A model generated the notes under the pieces. The model had not been told where the DNA came from. It searched no databases and saw only the letters and a program-made list of their open reading frames with translations. A DNA stretch of 64,000 nt. Origin: Psococerastis gibbosa (lineage: Eukaryota; Arthropoda; Insecta; Psocodea; Psocidae). Of this stretch, positions 48,591 through 59,749 are shown in pieces. Each line of letters starts with the position of its first letter. Position 1 is the first letter of the stretch. The stretch spans positions 42,864,770 to 42,928,769 of the forward strand of contig OZ020484.1 in the NCBI GenBank assembly GCA_963971405.1, given 5' to 3'. The translations under genes were made by a program, and so were the position numbers.

Positions 48591-48923
48591 TAAGTCATTC
48601 TGCTGGGAGGCACCTCGTACAATATCTATTATTATTTGTTAAGGTAGGCTACCTGTGTTAAGGGAGAATAAAGAATTACCTTTTTAAAGGGCACGGATAC
48701 TAATATTCTGAAGTTAACGTAGCCTAATTATTATAAAGGAACTTACCCATTGAAGTTACCTCTCTTTAGGAACCTGAGTTTGAGTGCCTATACATTGAAC
48801 TCAGTTCACTTTTGTTAATTTGTATACGTACCGTATGCTTCGTTTGATCCCTAAATTCCTAAATTCTAATGTAGCCGCATAAATTTTTGTGATTTTGCAA
48901 TGTACGTATAGCCCTCTAGACAT

Positions 48924-49218
48924 TAGGGCTCTATATTAGACAGGTATTGTCATCCGCCATGTTGTATCCATTATAAGTCTGGTGTATAAGCCAAGCATTG
49001 GGTGTTTACCTATTTATTTTTAGACATTTATCGTTGTTTATTTATTGTTATTTAAAAAATGTTCTACTAATTAGGGAAGTGTTTAATAAAAAAATACTAA
49101 AACGTGTATTCGTTTTTTTCAATATTTTTCTATCTTTTACTTTTCTTACAATACTTACCATATAGGAAATATGGGATACAACATGGCGGATGACAATACT
49201 CGGGTATATAGTGCCTTA
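48924..49218 (+). mobile_element. hAT-like MITE, perfect 8-bp target duplication
   Basis: 295 bp. Left TAGGGCTCTATATTAGACAG, right TATATAGTGCCTTA; both ends continue into the inverted GTATTGTCATCCGCCATGTT. Flanked by CTAGACAT (48916-48923, 49219-49226). Same family as 20626-21143. Confidence 0.9.
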
Positions 49219-49872
49219 CTAGACATTATATTGGCTCTTGACTACATTAGGCACAACTACGAAATCGTTTAGTGACTGAGCTCCGGATGCCGATTCCACC
49301 CACCTCACTATAGTAGGTACCGTAGCCTACAATGAGACCTCAGTCCCATTATTTATTAATTCTCGGTAGAAAGTATTAGGCTATAATTTTCAAATTACCT
49401 ACAAGATATACTAAGGCCTATATGTAGGCCTAAATGAAGTGAGTATTGGACAGGTCTATCGACTACATTCACTGCATAGGATGCCAAAATAGTATAGGTA
49501 TTTTTGAAACCTAATGTTATGCAATAAAGAACACAAAGTGCTGAAGTCGAACCATTGCACCTGTACCTATATCCAACCCCTTCTCTTCCCGTATAACAAA
49601 CCTATATGTATACAAAAGTAGCCGAAGTACATGCATAGGCACATAAGAAACTGTAACATATATAATGTGGCTGTAACCTTGCAGATCGGATGCCAGAATG
49701 AATGATAGTGGTGGCAAGACCAGCAGCATGGACGCGGTCACTGGATGATGGAGGGGAAGATTTAGCTGACCTATTGCTAACTGGTTACACATCAGAGCGT
49801 TGGAAAGCGGACTCTAGTAAATGCGCTGTAGTTAAGCTCGAAGGGTTTAATAACGTAAGCTCCCCTCAGTGC
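49219..49872. other. Downstream intergenic, no feature recognised
   Basis: No minus-strand AATAAA was seen close after the stop of the secreted-protein gene, apart from one overlapping its last codons. Confidence 0.35.
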
Positions 49873-52800
49873 CTAACTTGACTTTTTTTTTATTACATTC
49901 AAATTTTGATAGTCCTGATCGAACTCACTATTACTGGTATAAACACTATCGTCAGCAACTGTCCTGGCTCTCCCGCCAACGGGCGGCCGGTGCCTCGTTT
50001 TAGCAGATCTCTTATACAATACTGTTGGTCGGAGTCTGTTAGCAGTCGTATAATACACAGGTACCACCTTATAATGAGCGTACACAGGCTTTACGCGGTA
50101 CGCTACAAATTTCCTAGGCCGCTTCTGCCGAACAACCGTACTGCAGCCAACAACTATATTAGGTGTTTTCCTAACATTACTAGGCTCTGTTAAATCCTGA
50201 AGCTCGTGGTTAGGAGGGTATTTGTGAAACTTCAAATATTCTCGAGTTCCCTTCTTTGAATCTCGAAAATCTAAGTGTTTTTGAGCCTTTAAGGGTTCCA
50301 GATCTGCGGCTTCGTTGTTGATGTGAACATTTTGAGCGGCTGGCACATAGGGTTCTTCACCTGTTGGCGGATACGGATGATAATAGTCGTAGTGGCCTAG
50401 TGGGAATTCTTCTTGTAACGGTTCATTAGGTTCGCTATATGGTTTTACATTCAGAGGGTATCTCTGTCCGTTATGATAAAATTGCAGCTCCTGATGTCTT
50501 GGAGTTTCTTCGTGATAAGCGTTTTGATATCCTCTATTTTCATTTTCAACATCAGCTAGCTGCTGCTCTTCACTGTTAATCTTACCCTCATCAAAATCGT
50601 CATTGTATCGGAGAGTTTCTCTTTTCTCATCACCATTTCGGAATCTGTCTTCCTCTGTTGCAAATCTAGGATGACCATATGGTCCTCTACCTTTTTTCTT
50701 TGGCTTTTTGGGTGGTAGCCTTCGCGGAGGATGGTGAAAATCAGGAGCAGGATCAAAATTACCACCTCCACTAGGACTAACAGGCACATTTGGTTTTTTA
50801 GGCTCTCCAGGATATTTGTAATCTTCATCATAATCCGCCAATTGTTCTCCGTTATAACGAACGCCTTCGCGAAGGTTCCCATTGGGGAATTCACTTGGGT
50901 TGAAGGTATTGAAGCCTCCCCCTTCACTTTCACCTCCTACGGCTTCGTCCCGGTAGCTTTCTTCGTCATCAGGCGCGTCTAGCTGACTTTCGGACTCGTC
51001 AATACTCTGCTGGCGAGATTCCTCGTCTCTACCGTCATCGTGATTCTGATAAGATTCCTGTTTAAATGGGCTGATGTATTCATTCTTCGACCCTGAAAAA
51101 CAAATACACGCATATTATAGGCCCCTCTTGTCAAAATAAACACGGCTGTACGGCATGTTGCTGACAGCTATTTTTTTTTTACAAAACCTCCCTCCCTTGT
51201 TCTGTCCATACATATTCCTTCAAGTGAGGTTACACATATAAAATGTCGCCCTTTGTTTACTTGCAATTTAGGGTTTCCTCATTGAGCAGCACAAAAATGA
51301 TGGAATTTATTACTGTTGTGCCCTTTATATTTACCTATATACAGCATAATGCAATAAAGCGTAGTATTGTACAATATTTATAAGTAGGATGTAGACATAA
51401 TATAAGCTAATATCAGCATCTGTCTGAATATTAAGTCTCGAACTGTAAGGATTGTCGAAAATCAGTCTAGTGGTCTAAACGGATCGAGGATATATTATAG
51501 AGGGAGGATTATGAATTATGCGATGGCTATCTTGCAATTAGCCAACGGCTAACGTATGGTCCATTCCCAGTTCTAGCGTTATTTTGGAGAAATCGAGAAT
51601 TACAATAGCGAATTTCATTTAAATAATATTCACAGTATTAGTTCTCTCAGTTGGAAGGGTTGGAAATCCCCCTCAGCAGGAAATGAGTTAATACTCCATA
51701 ATTTAAGCATAATGCCTACCTTGTTGAGATTAATATTAATTTATTACAAATTGTCTACTATTGGTGATGTGATCCTGACTTTATGGGCTTGCCAAGCAAA
51801 AGATATAAAGACTTAAGTTTAGTATGATAACGATTAAGGGGCGAGTCTATTATCTTAACTCCTATACACATTATTGAGAAATTGAGCTGTGGACGCATAG
51901 AGATAGCTATGGAACCTACTCTAAGAAAAAAATTAAAAGAAAATTAATTCACAAATAACAGTGCTAAATCAGAAGCATACTAAAAACTATAATACACAGT
52001 GATACATTAAAATCTTAGATCTTAGATGCCAAACTGGCGTGGCGGTTAGAAGGCTATTAGTTCGGTAAGTTTTAAAAGTGTTCTTTGACGTCATATGATA
52101 TATTTATTTTAACAAAGTTGTACGAGTGACAACAGTTTTCGGCATCATAAAATAAACAAATAAAATGCACAACTTTGTCTAGGTACCGTAGACCGCACCG
52201 TAAGCTATTAATTACCTAAATTACTTTTTGAATTGTTATGGCTAACCAACCGTGGCTCTTGAGCCTTATTTTTGACCCTGACATGAAGCCCAGAACTTTC
52301 GCCAGTCAAGTTAGAGTCTGGCTGTGTGCAGTAGAAAACGTGGAGTTCCTCCTGTCCTCATAAACCCCTTATTTATTTATTTTATTTAAATGAAAAATAT
52401 GAAATTCTACTAATTTATCATGTGATGCTGTATTTTATTTTATTTATTTCTATTTTTAATTTTTAATTTTGAGTGATAAATGTACGTTGATTCTCTTTCA
52501 GCTATGTAGCTGTTGTGGCTACTGCTGATCAGTGTAAATGTAAAATTGTTTTCAATACACATATTATTATTATTTCTGTTTCATACATTGCACTTATATG
52601 TATAGTATAACCAGGCGCGTATCTACGGGGGGGGGGGGGGGGCTATGGGGGCTACAGCCCCCTACCTTAGGGTCCTCAAAATGCGTAAAACCTCACTATT
52701 TCAGTCCTATTTTTCACAAAGGCTCCCGGGTCCCCCTTGTGCTCGATTGTATTAATTACTTATAATATTGAACCCTTATTGCTCTGAAAACGCGTAAAAC

Positions 52801-53428
52801 CCCAATATTTCAGCCATATTAAAAAAAAATAATAATAATAATCTTAGCCCCCTTCCAGATTGTTATAAGTGCTCACAAGTGATGCATAATTAATATTATA
52901 TGCTTTTCATCCAGTCAGCATTTTTTCAAGCGTCCACTTTCATCACCAAACTCTACTGATGAATAGACACTACCTCTCGTATGGTGTAGACGCAAACTAA
53001 GTTAGGTAAAGTCAATTTCAGTTAATTTTCCAGGAGAGCCTAAAAACTGCAACTATGCGCCCTGTGATTGCTTCTTAACCCAATCTTTGAACTAGTTTTA
53101 CGCTGGGCTATACCAGAATTCGCTTCTGATCCAATGTATAGATTTCAACCAAACGAATTCATCGGCACCAAAAACGCAATTTCTGTAATTTGTGGACTTT
53201 GCCCAGGTTGCTTCTATGCCAGTCAAGAGTCAAAGATATAGACTCACCAAAAAATGGCTTCTCAGCTCCGAAATCGCCAACAAAACTATTAAACTCGTTA
53301 CTTAAGTGTCTAAAAAATTCGGGATTTCGGTATACGGTGATGGCAGCTGCTTCCTGGTCGTCCTGTGCAAGAACTGTCTCTTTTTGGCTCAGTACGAGGG
53401 CCGCCACCACAAATAAACTCGCGGACAT
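49873..53428 (-). CDS. Secreted low-complexity acidic/basic protein, two exons, function unknown
   Basis: Exon 1 is 53428-53248 (donor G|GTGAGT), the intron 53247-51093, exon 2 51092-49873 (acceptor TTTTTCAG|G; stop TAG). The junction splits a Gly codon and keeps frame, giving 466 residues. The ATG at 53428 has A at -3 and opens a signal peptide (MSASLFVVAALVLS, cleavage probably near residue 21-22). Then follow a short region with NPEFFRHLSNEFNSFVGDFG, a strongly acidic stretch (about 65-125; DDGRDEESRQQ, DAPDDEESYRDE), a Pro/Lys/Gly-rich segment (PPRRLPPKKPKKKGRG), a Tyr/Pro/His-rich middle (HYDYYHPYPPTGEEPY) and a basic C-terminus (VVRQKRPRKFVAYRVKPVYA, YKRSAKTRHRPP). There is no transmembrane segment after the signal. 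It could be an extracellular matrix, cuticle-like or silk/saliva-type protein; no family is recognised. The intron contains a hAT-like MITE remnant, and a MITE lies about 220 bp upstream of the ATG. Confidence 0.75.
52612..52850. mobile_element. Truncated G-tract hAT-like MITE in the intron
   Basis: Starts CAGGCGCGTATCTACGGGGG. Its body (CTATGGGGGCTACAGCCCCC, TGCGTAAAACCTCACTATTT, CAGTCCTATTTTTCACAAA, CTCCCGGG) is the inverse of 55140-55441. The matching right end is not seen. Confidence 0.65.
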
Positions 53429-53650
53429 GATGTAGTCAACACAGTACTCGGACAACTAATGCATCGATGTCGGTTTTCTTTATGAAAACACTGGAATCGC
53501 GAAGTGAAATGAAGCGTAAAAGTGATGGCTTCCTTAGTTGCGGTCATCCGCCATAGGTAATGGTTTGGGTAGGCAACTTGCTGTATTACGTTAGGGAAAA
53601 ACGTGAAACAGTGCGAGGTATCAGGCGAATACATGAAAGATTGAACTGTT

Positions 53651-53789
53651 GGCGTTTCCACACACGTCAATGGTCAATGAGAAATATGAAATTGACGTTT
53701 TAGCAGACATTAAAGACATACTAAAAATGTCTGCTACCACGTCAAAACCATATTTCTCATTGACGATTGACGTATGTGGAAACACCGCC
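53651..53789. mobile_element. Short TAA-group MITE upstream of the secreted-protein gene
   Basis: 139-bp hairpin: GGCGTTTCCACACACGTCAA at the left, inverse TTGACGTATGTGGAAACACCGCC-like right end. The core TGTCTGCTACCACGTCAA is shared with the 380-bp and 197-bp elements. The target duplication is not clear. A C-run and a solo hAT-like right end (CTCTGGCTAAGGTCATG) follow at 53815-53851. Confidence 0.75.
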
Positions 53790-53851
53790 TTAGCGTATAT
53801 TTTCAGCCCCCTTGACCCCCCCCCCCCCCCGCTCTGGCTAAGGTCATGGCG

Positions 53852-55117
53852 TACATATGGGACGTGGGACGGGGCTCCAATGCCCCCCCCCCCCCCGAAA
53901 AGGGAAAATGTAAGACGAAATTAACTAAAGTTAGTTAGTTGTTGAAATTGGCCCTGATTACACACTCCTATATTTTTTCGACCGAAATATTTATTACATC
54001 GAAGAAATATTTGGAATGCTTATGTTGGGCTACATGATTTGAATCTGAATGCAATTTATATTATAATATATTTATAATAGGTATTTCACTTTCGAATTTA
54101 TCTTGGACCCATACATTTTATTGGGTCAAATATTGGAAAACAATATTCAAGTGTGTAATGGGGAGGGGGGGATTTCATATAATTTGCCAGATCTATGGGT
54201 AAACAGTGAGCGATAAAGCAGTTTGGTTGGTAGAATCTCGAGCCTCTGCCCGCGGCAAGAAGTTTAAGCCTATAGGTAGAAGCGATCTGCCCCCCCCCCC
54301 ACCGAAAATTTATTATAACTTATATAATATACCACTGCGCCAAGTGGAATCCAACTACATATCCGCTATATCAGCTGGACATTTATACATTTGTGTAAAG
54401 TCAATTGTTTTACGTTAAGTACGGTATATAGGGTAATCAATGAAAATGACCAAGCAGGTAGTACCGTTTATCAAAGAGAACGCAGCCATCACTATCGGCT
54501 CTTCTCAAATCTTTTCACTATTGACAGCAGCAGGAAGGAAGCGTTCCGGATCGCTTAGAAAATAATTGCAAGTAATGGAGTGCAGTGTCCGCGTGAAACG
54601 CACTTGAATAAGGACCTTGCAGTGACTTTGATTAACCAAGTTTTGCAGCAACTGCTATACTCTGAGTCACGTAAAATAATGGTTGCTGTGGGTATGCCTG
54701 CATACAATTCAAAACAATGGAAGCCTATATTTCGTAAACCCGCATGCCATACCAATTCAACCCTGCAGTTTCCTCGACTATGACGATGACTGACAAGGTT
54801 TAAGCCTGGTAATATAGAGAGACTGCTTAATAGAATCTCTATAATCTCTATAATTATATAATAAATATAATAATATTTTATTTTTTCACTAAAAAGACTT
54901 TATAGTCTTATTGTTCGCCGTTTGTATTGCAATGAAGTCGTTTATTCAATCATTCATTCAAGTCCGTCTACCTGTTTCATGTAATCAAGGCACTAAGGTC
55001 CCATAACAGCGATTACAAATGGTAAATAAACCAAACAACGGCGGATCTATGAAAACGCAGCCTCCAGTATCCGCTCTTCTTTTTGTTTATTTTCATTATC
55101 GACAGGAGGCAGCAAGC
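53852..55117. other. Intergenic with C-runs
   Basis: C-runs near 53883-53896 and 54289-54300. A diverged pair of ~65-bp stretches (54485-54545 and 55035-55117, TCYGCTCTTCT ... GACAGNAGGCAGCAAG) suggests one more repeat. No gene. Confidence 0.4.
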
Positions 55118-55125
55118 GTGGTAGT

Positions 55126-55441
55126 CAGGCGCGGATCTAGAATGAGACCAAGGAGGGGACTAAGATATTAAAGGGGCCCCGGGGGTCACCCCCGGGGGAA
55201 ATTTTTCGAAGAATAGGGCTGAAATATTGGGGTTTTACAAATTTTCAGAGTAATAAGGGTTCTATTTATTATAGGTAATTAATACAACTGAGCACAAGCG
55301 GGCCCGGGGGTCTCCCCCGGGAGAAAATTTGTGAAAAATAGGACTGAGATAGTGGGGTTTTACGCATTTTGAGGAATATATATATAATATATAATGAGGC
55401 TATAGCCCCCATAGCCCCCCCCCCCCGTAGAGCCGCGCCTG
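55126..55441. mobile_element. hAT-like MITE, perfect 8-bp target duplication, G-tracts
   Basis: 316 bp. Left CAGGCGCGGATCTAG, right CGTAGAGCCGCGCCTG. Flanked by GTGGTAGT on both sides (55118-55125, 55442-55449). The interior contains two copies of a GGCCCGGGGGTC / CCCCCGGG...GAAAAATAGGRCTGA...GTGGGGTTTTAC block in tandem. Confidence 0.92.
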
Positions 55442-55449
55442 GTGGTAGT

Positions 55450-56249
55450 ATATACTCGTCTACAACCAGGGTGAAACGGGGCCGAGTCCCAGTGGATTTT
55501 TTGTTTGTTTTGGCTCCTGCGGTGACAAAGCGAGGGCTCACATAGCCTAATATATGTCACGGTATGGGTATAGTTGATTATTTCTCGCTCATGTGGCCTA
55601 GTTATTATGGCATAGCCTACGGCACTGCAGCTTTGATTGGTAAATTTTTGAAGAGTTCAATTGACTCAATCCAAATCAAGCTATTTAATCATCATCAGAA
55701 TGCCCTAAAAATGTTACATTAATAATTCATTAGGTACCTAATGACGGAATTTAAAGTAAGCTGAACAAGACAATATCAGCGGATGGCCGCCCATTATTTA
55801 TTCAGCAATCCTCTACCGGTTAAGATGTGCTCTTCATTAAAGTTCTATGAAGATTCATTAATACTGAATGTTCGGAGAAGAGAGGGGCTTTCCAAAACCA
55901 TACCCAAAGCCATTCAATCATAAAATTGTTAATCCCTATATAATACGTAATACCTTTACGTAAAGCAACTGCTTATTTGACCCACAACACAAGGTGCAGC
56001 ATACTGTAGGTATACCTTTACACCCTGGCCTGACTACGAATTTTTGGGTTTGAAATATTACTGCTGCGCGTTTTTCAACAAAGAATATGAATAGGCAACA
56101 TTAAAGAATTTAGAAGACATATCATTCATTCATTTAAATTTAAATAATAAGCTGCAATGCAGCTATATGCATCATAATAAATAAATAAATAAGTAGTAGG
56201 CCTACATAATGGGTTTTAGTTCTACTACTGATACAACATAATACATAGT
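55450..56249. other. Intergenic, no feature recognised
   Basis: No supported feature. Confidence 0.4.
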
Positions 56250-56272
56250 TTAGGCTATAAAGCCCTCTCTTA

Positions 56273-56532
56273 ATAATGTCCTGAAGGACTTTTTATGGAC
56301 CCACGCCTATACTTACGATAGTAGCCCATAGGTCCCTTGTCCAATGCCAACGACCCCATGGATTTCAGACATTGTATTGATTCCGCATGAATCTTTGGCC
56401 ATTGGCAAACTGGTATACGTTCTCGATGTCAACCTACACCTGCTACAAGCGATAATGGACAAGCTGAGCCAGCTTACCAGTGACACAATGAAACCGGCGA
56501 AGGCATGACTTAACCAAGTACAGATACGAGTC
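56273..56532 (-). mobile_element. SINE-G copy 2, inserted in SINE-A
   Basis: 260 bp, bounded by perfect 13-bp direct repeats AAGCCCTCTCTTA (56260-56272, 56533-56545). Internal sequence matches 37047-37294 in inverse orientation. A long duplication of variable size is the mark of LINE-type retroposition. Confidence 0.85.
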
Positions 56533-56618
56533 AAGCCCTCTCTTACTCTCAACTAGGAAGACCCGAGGCCGTCTGATTTACAAGCCCTTCGAAGCTCATG
56601 ACCGAAAATGCAGCAAAT

Positions 56619-56862
56619 GAAGACCACAGGCTAAAAACGATGAGGGTCCATGAGTTTGATTTATAAAAAAATCGATTTTAAATGTGTGTTATCGCTTTTG
56701 CTCTGAGCGCTGTATTTTAAAAATATCATCGGACTCTCATTGATTTTGCGAATTCTGATTGCAACAATGGATTCCTGGTGAAAAATTGCTCTAGAAAAGT
56801 GTTAAGTAGGCAAAAGTGTAAATTTTGGACCCTCATCGTTTTTAGCCTGGTCTGGGGTCTTC
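56619..56862. mobile_element. 244-bp hairpin MITE inserted in SINE-A
   Basis: Ends GAAGACC / GGTCTTC; the inverted repeat continues as CAGGCTAAAAACGATGAGGG / CCCTCATCGTTTTTAGCCTG. Flanked by AAAT (56615-56618, 56863-56866). No second copy in the window. Confidence 0.8.
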
Positions 56863-56981
56863 AAATGTGAAACTCGAACCAGCAACTTACTAACTTATTC
56901 GGAGTCCGTACCACTACTCTACCCTATGTTCTGACGGGTTTCCCTTCCGTGGTTTTCTTATGGCGATTTTGGCATTGGGAG

Positions 56982-57162
56982 CAAGGCCGAAGCCAAGGGA
57001 GGGGATCATGGGGGTTCAACCCCCCCCCCTCCCCGAAATGAAATGGCTTGATACTAGATAGAATCGGATTTTGAGAGGAAAAATAAAAACTACTATGAAT
57101 TATCCAATGAAATTTCTGAACCCCCCCCCCCCCCACAAAAAAAAATCCTGGCTACGGCCTTG
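56982..57162. mobile_element. hAT-like MITE, 8-bp target duplication
   Basis: 181 bp. Left CAAGGCCGAAGCCAAGG, right TCCTGGCTACGGCCTTG. Flanks ATTGGGAG (56974-56981) and ATTGAGAG (57163-57170), 7 of 8. Ends closely resemble 22382-22526. C-runs inside. Confidence 0.88.
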
Positions 57163-57170
57163 ATTGAGAG

Positions 57171-57969
57171 ATGTGTTTCCCACTCCCTTCTCCAGGAGTT
57201 TTCCGCCAAGGGGTGATGGTGAGTGAATGTTTGAATAAGCTGCATGCTAGGGCCCAATGGTGAGTTGTACGACACTAGAGTCATTCGAAGAGAGGCTTAT
57301 TAGAGGTCAACGTCGACAGAAAAGTGCTTATCAGAGCGAGTGAGTAAACCTCTAGTTATACATGCCAACAGCTTTTTTTTCCTTCCATTCTGGGGCACGC
57401 AAAGCAACAAGGTCCGGACACATGCAGGAGAAGGTTTTTAGCCTTGTAACTCTGCTATGCAATTGTACAACAGTGGATGTTGCAAAAAAAGTAGGCTTTA
57501 TTCATGCAAATTTTAATGCTTTATGCTTATTTCATGTTAATTAACGAAAAAGTCAATTGTAGCGTAAGGGGGAATACAATATCTTATGTTAATCGTATAG
57601 CTTATTTTTACGTCCTTCAATCTAACATTAACGACATTAAAATAATCGTAACTACTTATTTACGTACCCTCGCATTTTGACTTTTCTTCGTATATAACGG
57701 GAAGAGCAAGGGAGGGGGGGGGGGCTCACTTGAAGATTCTCTTTGCTAATTTCCATCGACATATTTTAGCTGTTCCTTTGGAGTCTCTAGCGACTCCATT
57801 AAGCTGCTGCCTGTCTCTCTTGCTCATCTTATTCTATTCCGTCTCATGTTTTATATGATAGTCTTGGAGTGAACAAGAAGAATTAATAAATTATTCTATG
57901 GCGGATATTCGGAGTATTTTTAATTAAGTGACAGTAAATAAATAAATAAATAAATAAATAAGGGCTTTT
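57171..57969. other. Intergenic; G-run and (AAAT)n
   Basis: G-run near 57713-57722 and an (AAAT)n stretch at 57938-57960 that is the 3' tail side of the next SINE. No gene. Confidence 0.4.
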
Positions 57970-58132
57970 TTGTTCTATTACTAAGCCAACCTAGCGGAGT
58001 TAGGGCTATAAAGCCCTCTCTTAGACTCAACTAGGAAAGCCCTGGACCACCTGCTTTACATGCCCTTCGAAGCATGGCCAGAAAATGTAGGAAGTGTAGG
58101 ACTCGAACCAACAACCACTACTCTACATGTCT
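57970..58132 (-). mobile_element. SINE-A copy with internal head deletion
   Basis: The tail and B box (GGTTGTTGGTTCGAGTCC-type, minus strand) are present. About 25 bp between B box and A box are missing. The adjoining (AAAT)n at the 3' end fits a retroposed tail. Confidence 0.85.
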
Positions 58133-58557
58133 ATGTACACCTACATTACTATTTACTCTACAGTGTCTATTTAATACCGCAAAAATCGTCTACTAAGTAA
58201 TGCAACTTATTTACTCTAGGCCAACCAACCTATCATTGCCAGGAACAATTATAACAATCATTTTTTTAAGTTGACACATAACTTATACATAAGTTGAACA
58301 TGGTAAAATTGAAATACTTGAACAGTAAAAAAGTTTAATAAATAATGTATCGAGCCTGATTACTTTACGTTTAATTAAAAGTGATGATTTATTATTTATT
58401 ACCTTCAACCTACACCCCCCCCCCACATGTGAGGGGAGCCCATGTGCCAATGAAGATGTCGACGGCAGCTGTTGACGAAACCCTTGGAAGTTTGCCGTCC
58501 GTTTACCTGAATTCGCCTGTTCCACGCGTGGAATACACTTGTTTGTTTGTTTTTACA

Positions 58558-58895
58558 ACGCCCACTTCCAGCATTTCGGCTTTTAGAAACCCTATCGCCT
58601 GTCGGCCTGAAAGGGGAGAGCTAGTCTGTTTAATATCTTTAGGCAGCACCCTTGGAGGCAGAATGCTTCGGCTCAGAGAGAAGGGGAGCTGACTGACAGG
58701 GTAAACCTCCTGATTTTAGTGGATTCTGAACCACTTGGGGAACATAGTGAAGTCACACGATTAATTCGGTGGTGACCAGGACTCGACACGAGCTTTTGAC
58801 TTGTAGCCCTGACAAAGCTGTGCACACTAGCAAGTTTGCTGCAGTTTTGAACAGGCTATGTTTTGGCGTATTCATCTTGGTATGGCCGTTGGCCC
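58558..58895 (-). mobile_element. SINE-D copy, full length
   Basis: CCAGCATTTCGGCTTTTAG, GAGCTGACTGACAGGGTAAA, ACACGATTAATTCGG, GTGACCAGGACTCGACACGA and CTTGGTATGGCCGTTGGC. A second SINE-D fragment (GGCATTTCTGCTTTAAACAA ... CTCCTTCACCTCGGGAG) lies at 59358-59455. Confidence 0.8.
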
Positions 58896-59597
58896 CCAGA
58901 CGCTAATACTATGCGTTGGCTTCCCTTTTTCCGGATGGTTCCGCGCCATCGGGTCCCATCAGTTTCTTGTGGACGGGTTGCGTCACCCAGCACTTGCAGA
59001 TCCTCCGGGTGACCGCATGGGTTTCCGTTATTATTATATTGTATTGTATGCAATAGAAACACCCGGCATGATGCAATTTGCTTCTGTGTTGGAACAGTTA
59101 AAAGAGATGCTATGACGGTGTACAAAAGCGCGAGGTGTGGTTTTTATTTTTGCAATATAGTAGAAGCAATGCTCATTGTCTTATATACTTCAGTTTGCTA
59201 CATTGAATGGACAATTATTAGGCTATGTGGATTGCGCATTGAGTGTCGAATGCTAACTTCAGATTACATATACCATTCCATTGCCATGCTAGATTCGTTT
59301 CATAAGTTAATACTGCTAAGAGGCAATCGGAGGTGAAAATGTCTTATATGTGTGCTTTCGGCATTTCTGCTTTAAACAACCCTGGCGGGGGGAGTGAATC
59401 TGTTTGTTAACTTGAGGCACCCTAAGCGCAGACTCCTTCACCTCGGGAGTTCTTTTGTCAAGCTTCATATCAATCATTATTAACTGTGGTAGGTCTGCTG
59501 TTAACTTAAGTTACATAACAAGGCAAAGGCTAAAAAAAAAAGATAATATATAGAGGTCAGAGATAGCTGACAAGCCCAGTCGTGAGGCATCAGCCAC
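58896..59597. other. Intergenic with SINE-D fragment
   Basis: ORFs at 58858-59125 on both strands overlap and have no recognised domain. SINE-D fragment at 59358-59455. Confidence 0.35.
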
Positions 59598-59630
59598 AGA
59601 TTTAAGTTACAAAACTTGTGACTTAAATCT
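59598..59630 (+). promoter_or_regulatory. 15-bp near-perfect hairpin upstream of the oxidase gene
   Basis: AGATTTAAGTTACAA, loop AAC, TTGTGACTTAAATCT; 14 of 15 pairs. It lies 120 bp before the ATG. A TATA-like ATTATATAATC follows at about 59696-59706. A regulatory role is only a guess. Confidence 0.3.
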
Positions 59631-59749
59631 ACGGTAACAGCCTTATTCTCTCAATATAATTATAGAATTATATTATAATTAAAATTAAATATTATATTAT
59701 ATAATCTTTGATAAATCTGTAGACTAATCTTTAAAAAATCTATTAAAAA

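Larger units (their letters stand above)
56250..56936 (-). mobile_element. SINE-A copy broken by two later insertions
   Basis: SINE-A pieces at 56250-56272, 56533-56618 and 56863-56936 join in order when the two inserts are removed, restoring the B-box context (minus strand GGTTCGAGTTTCACATTTGC). The first insert duplicated AAGCCCTCTCTTA (13 bp), the second AAAT. Confidence 0.85.

Noticed and set aside
53800..53858. Solo MITE flanked by GCGTATAT/GCGTACAT
   Set aside because: The right end resembles hAT-like MITEs but the left side has no matching inverted end, so the near-match 8-mers may be chance.
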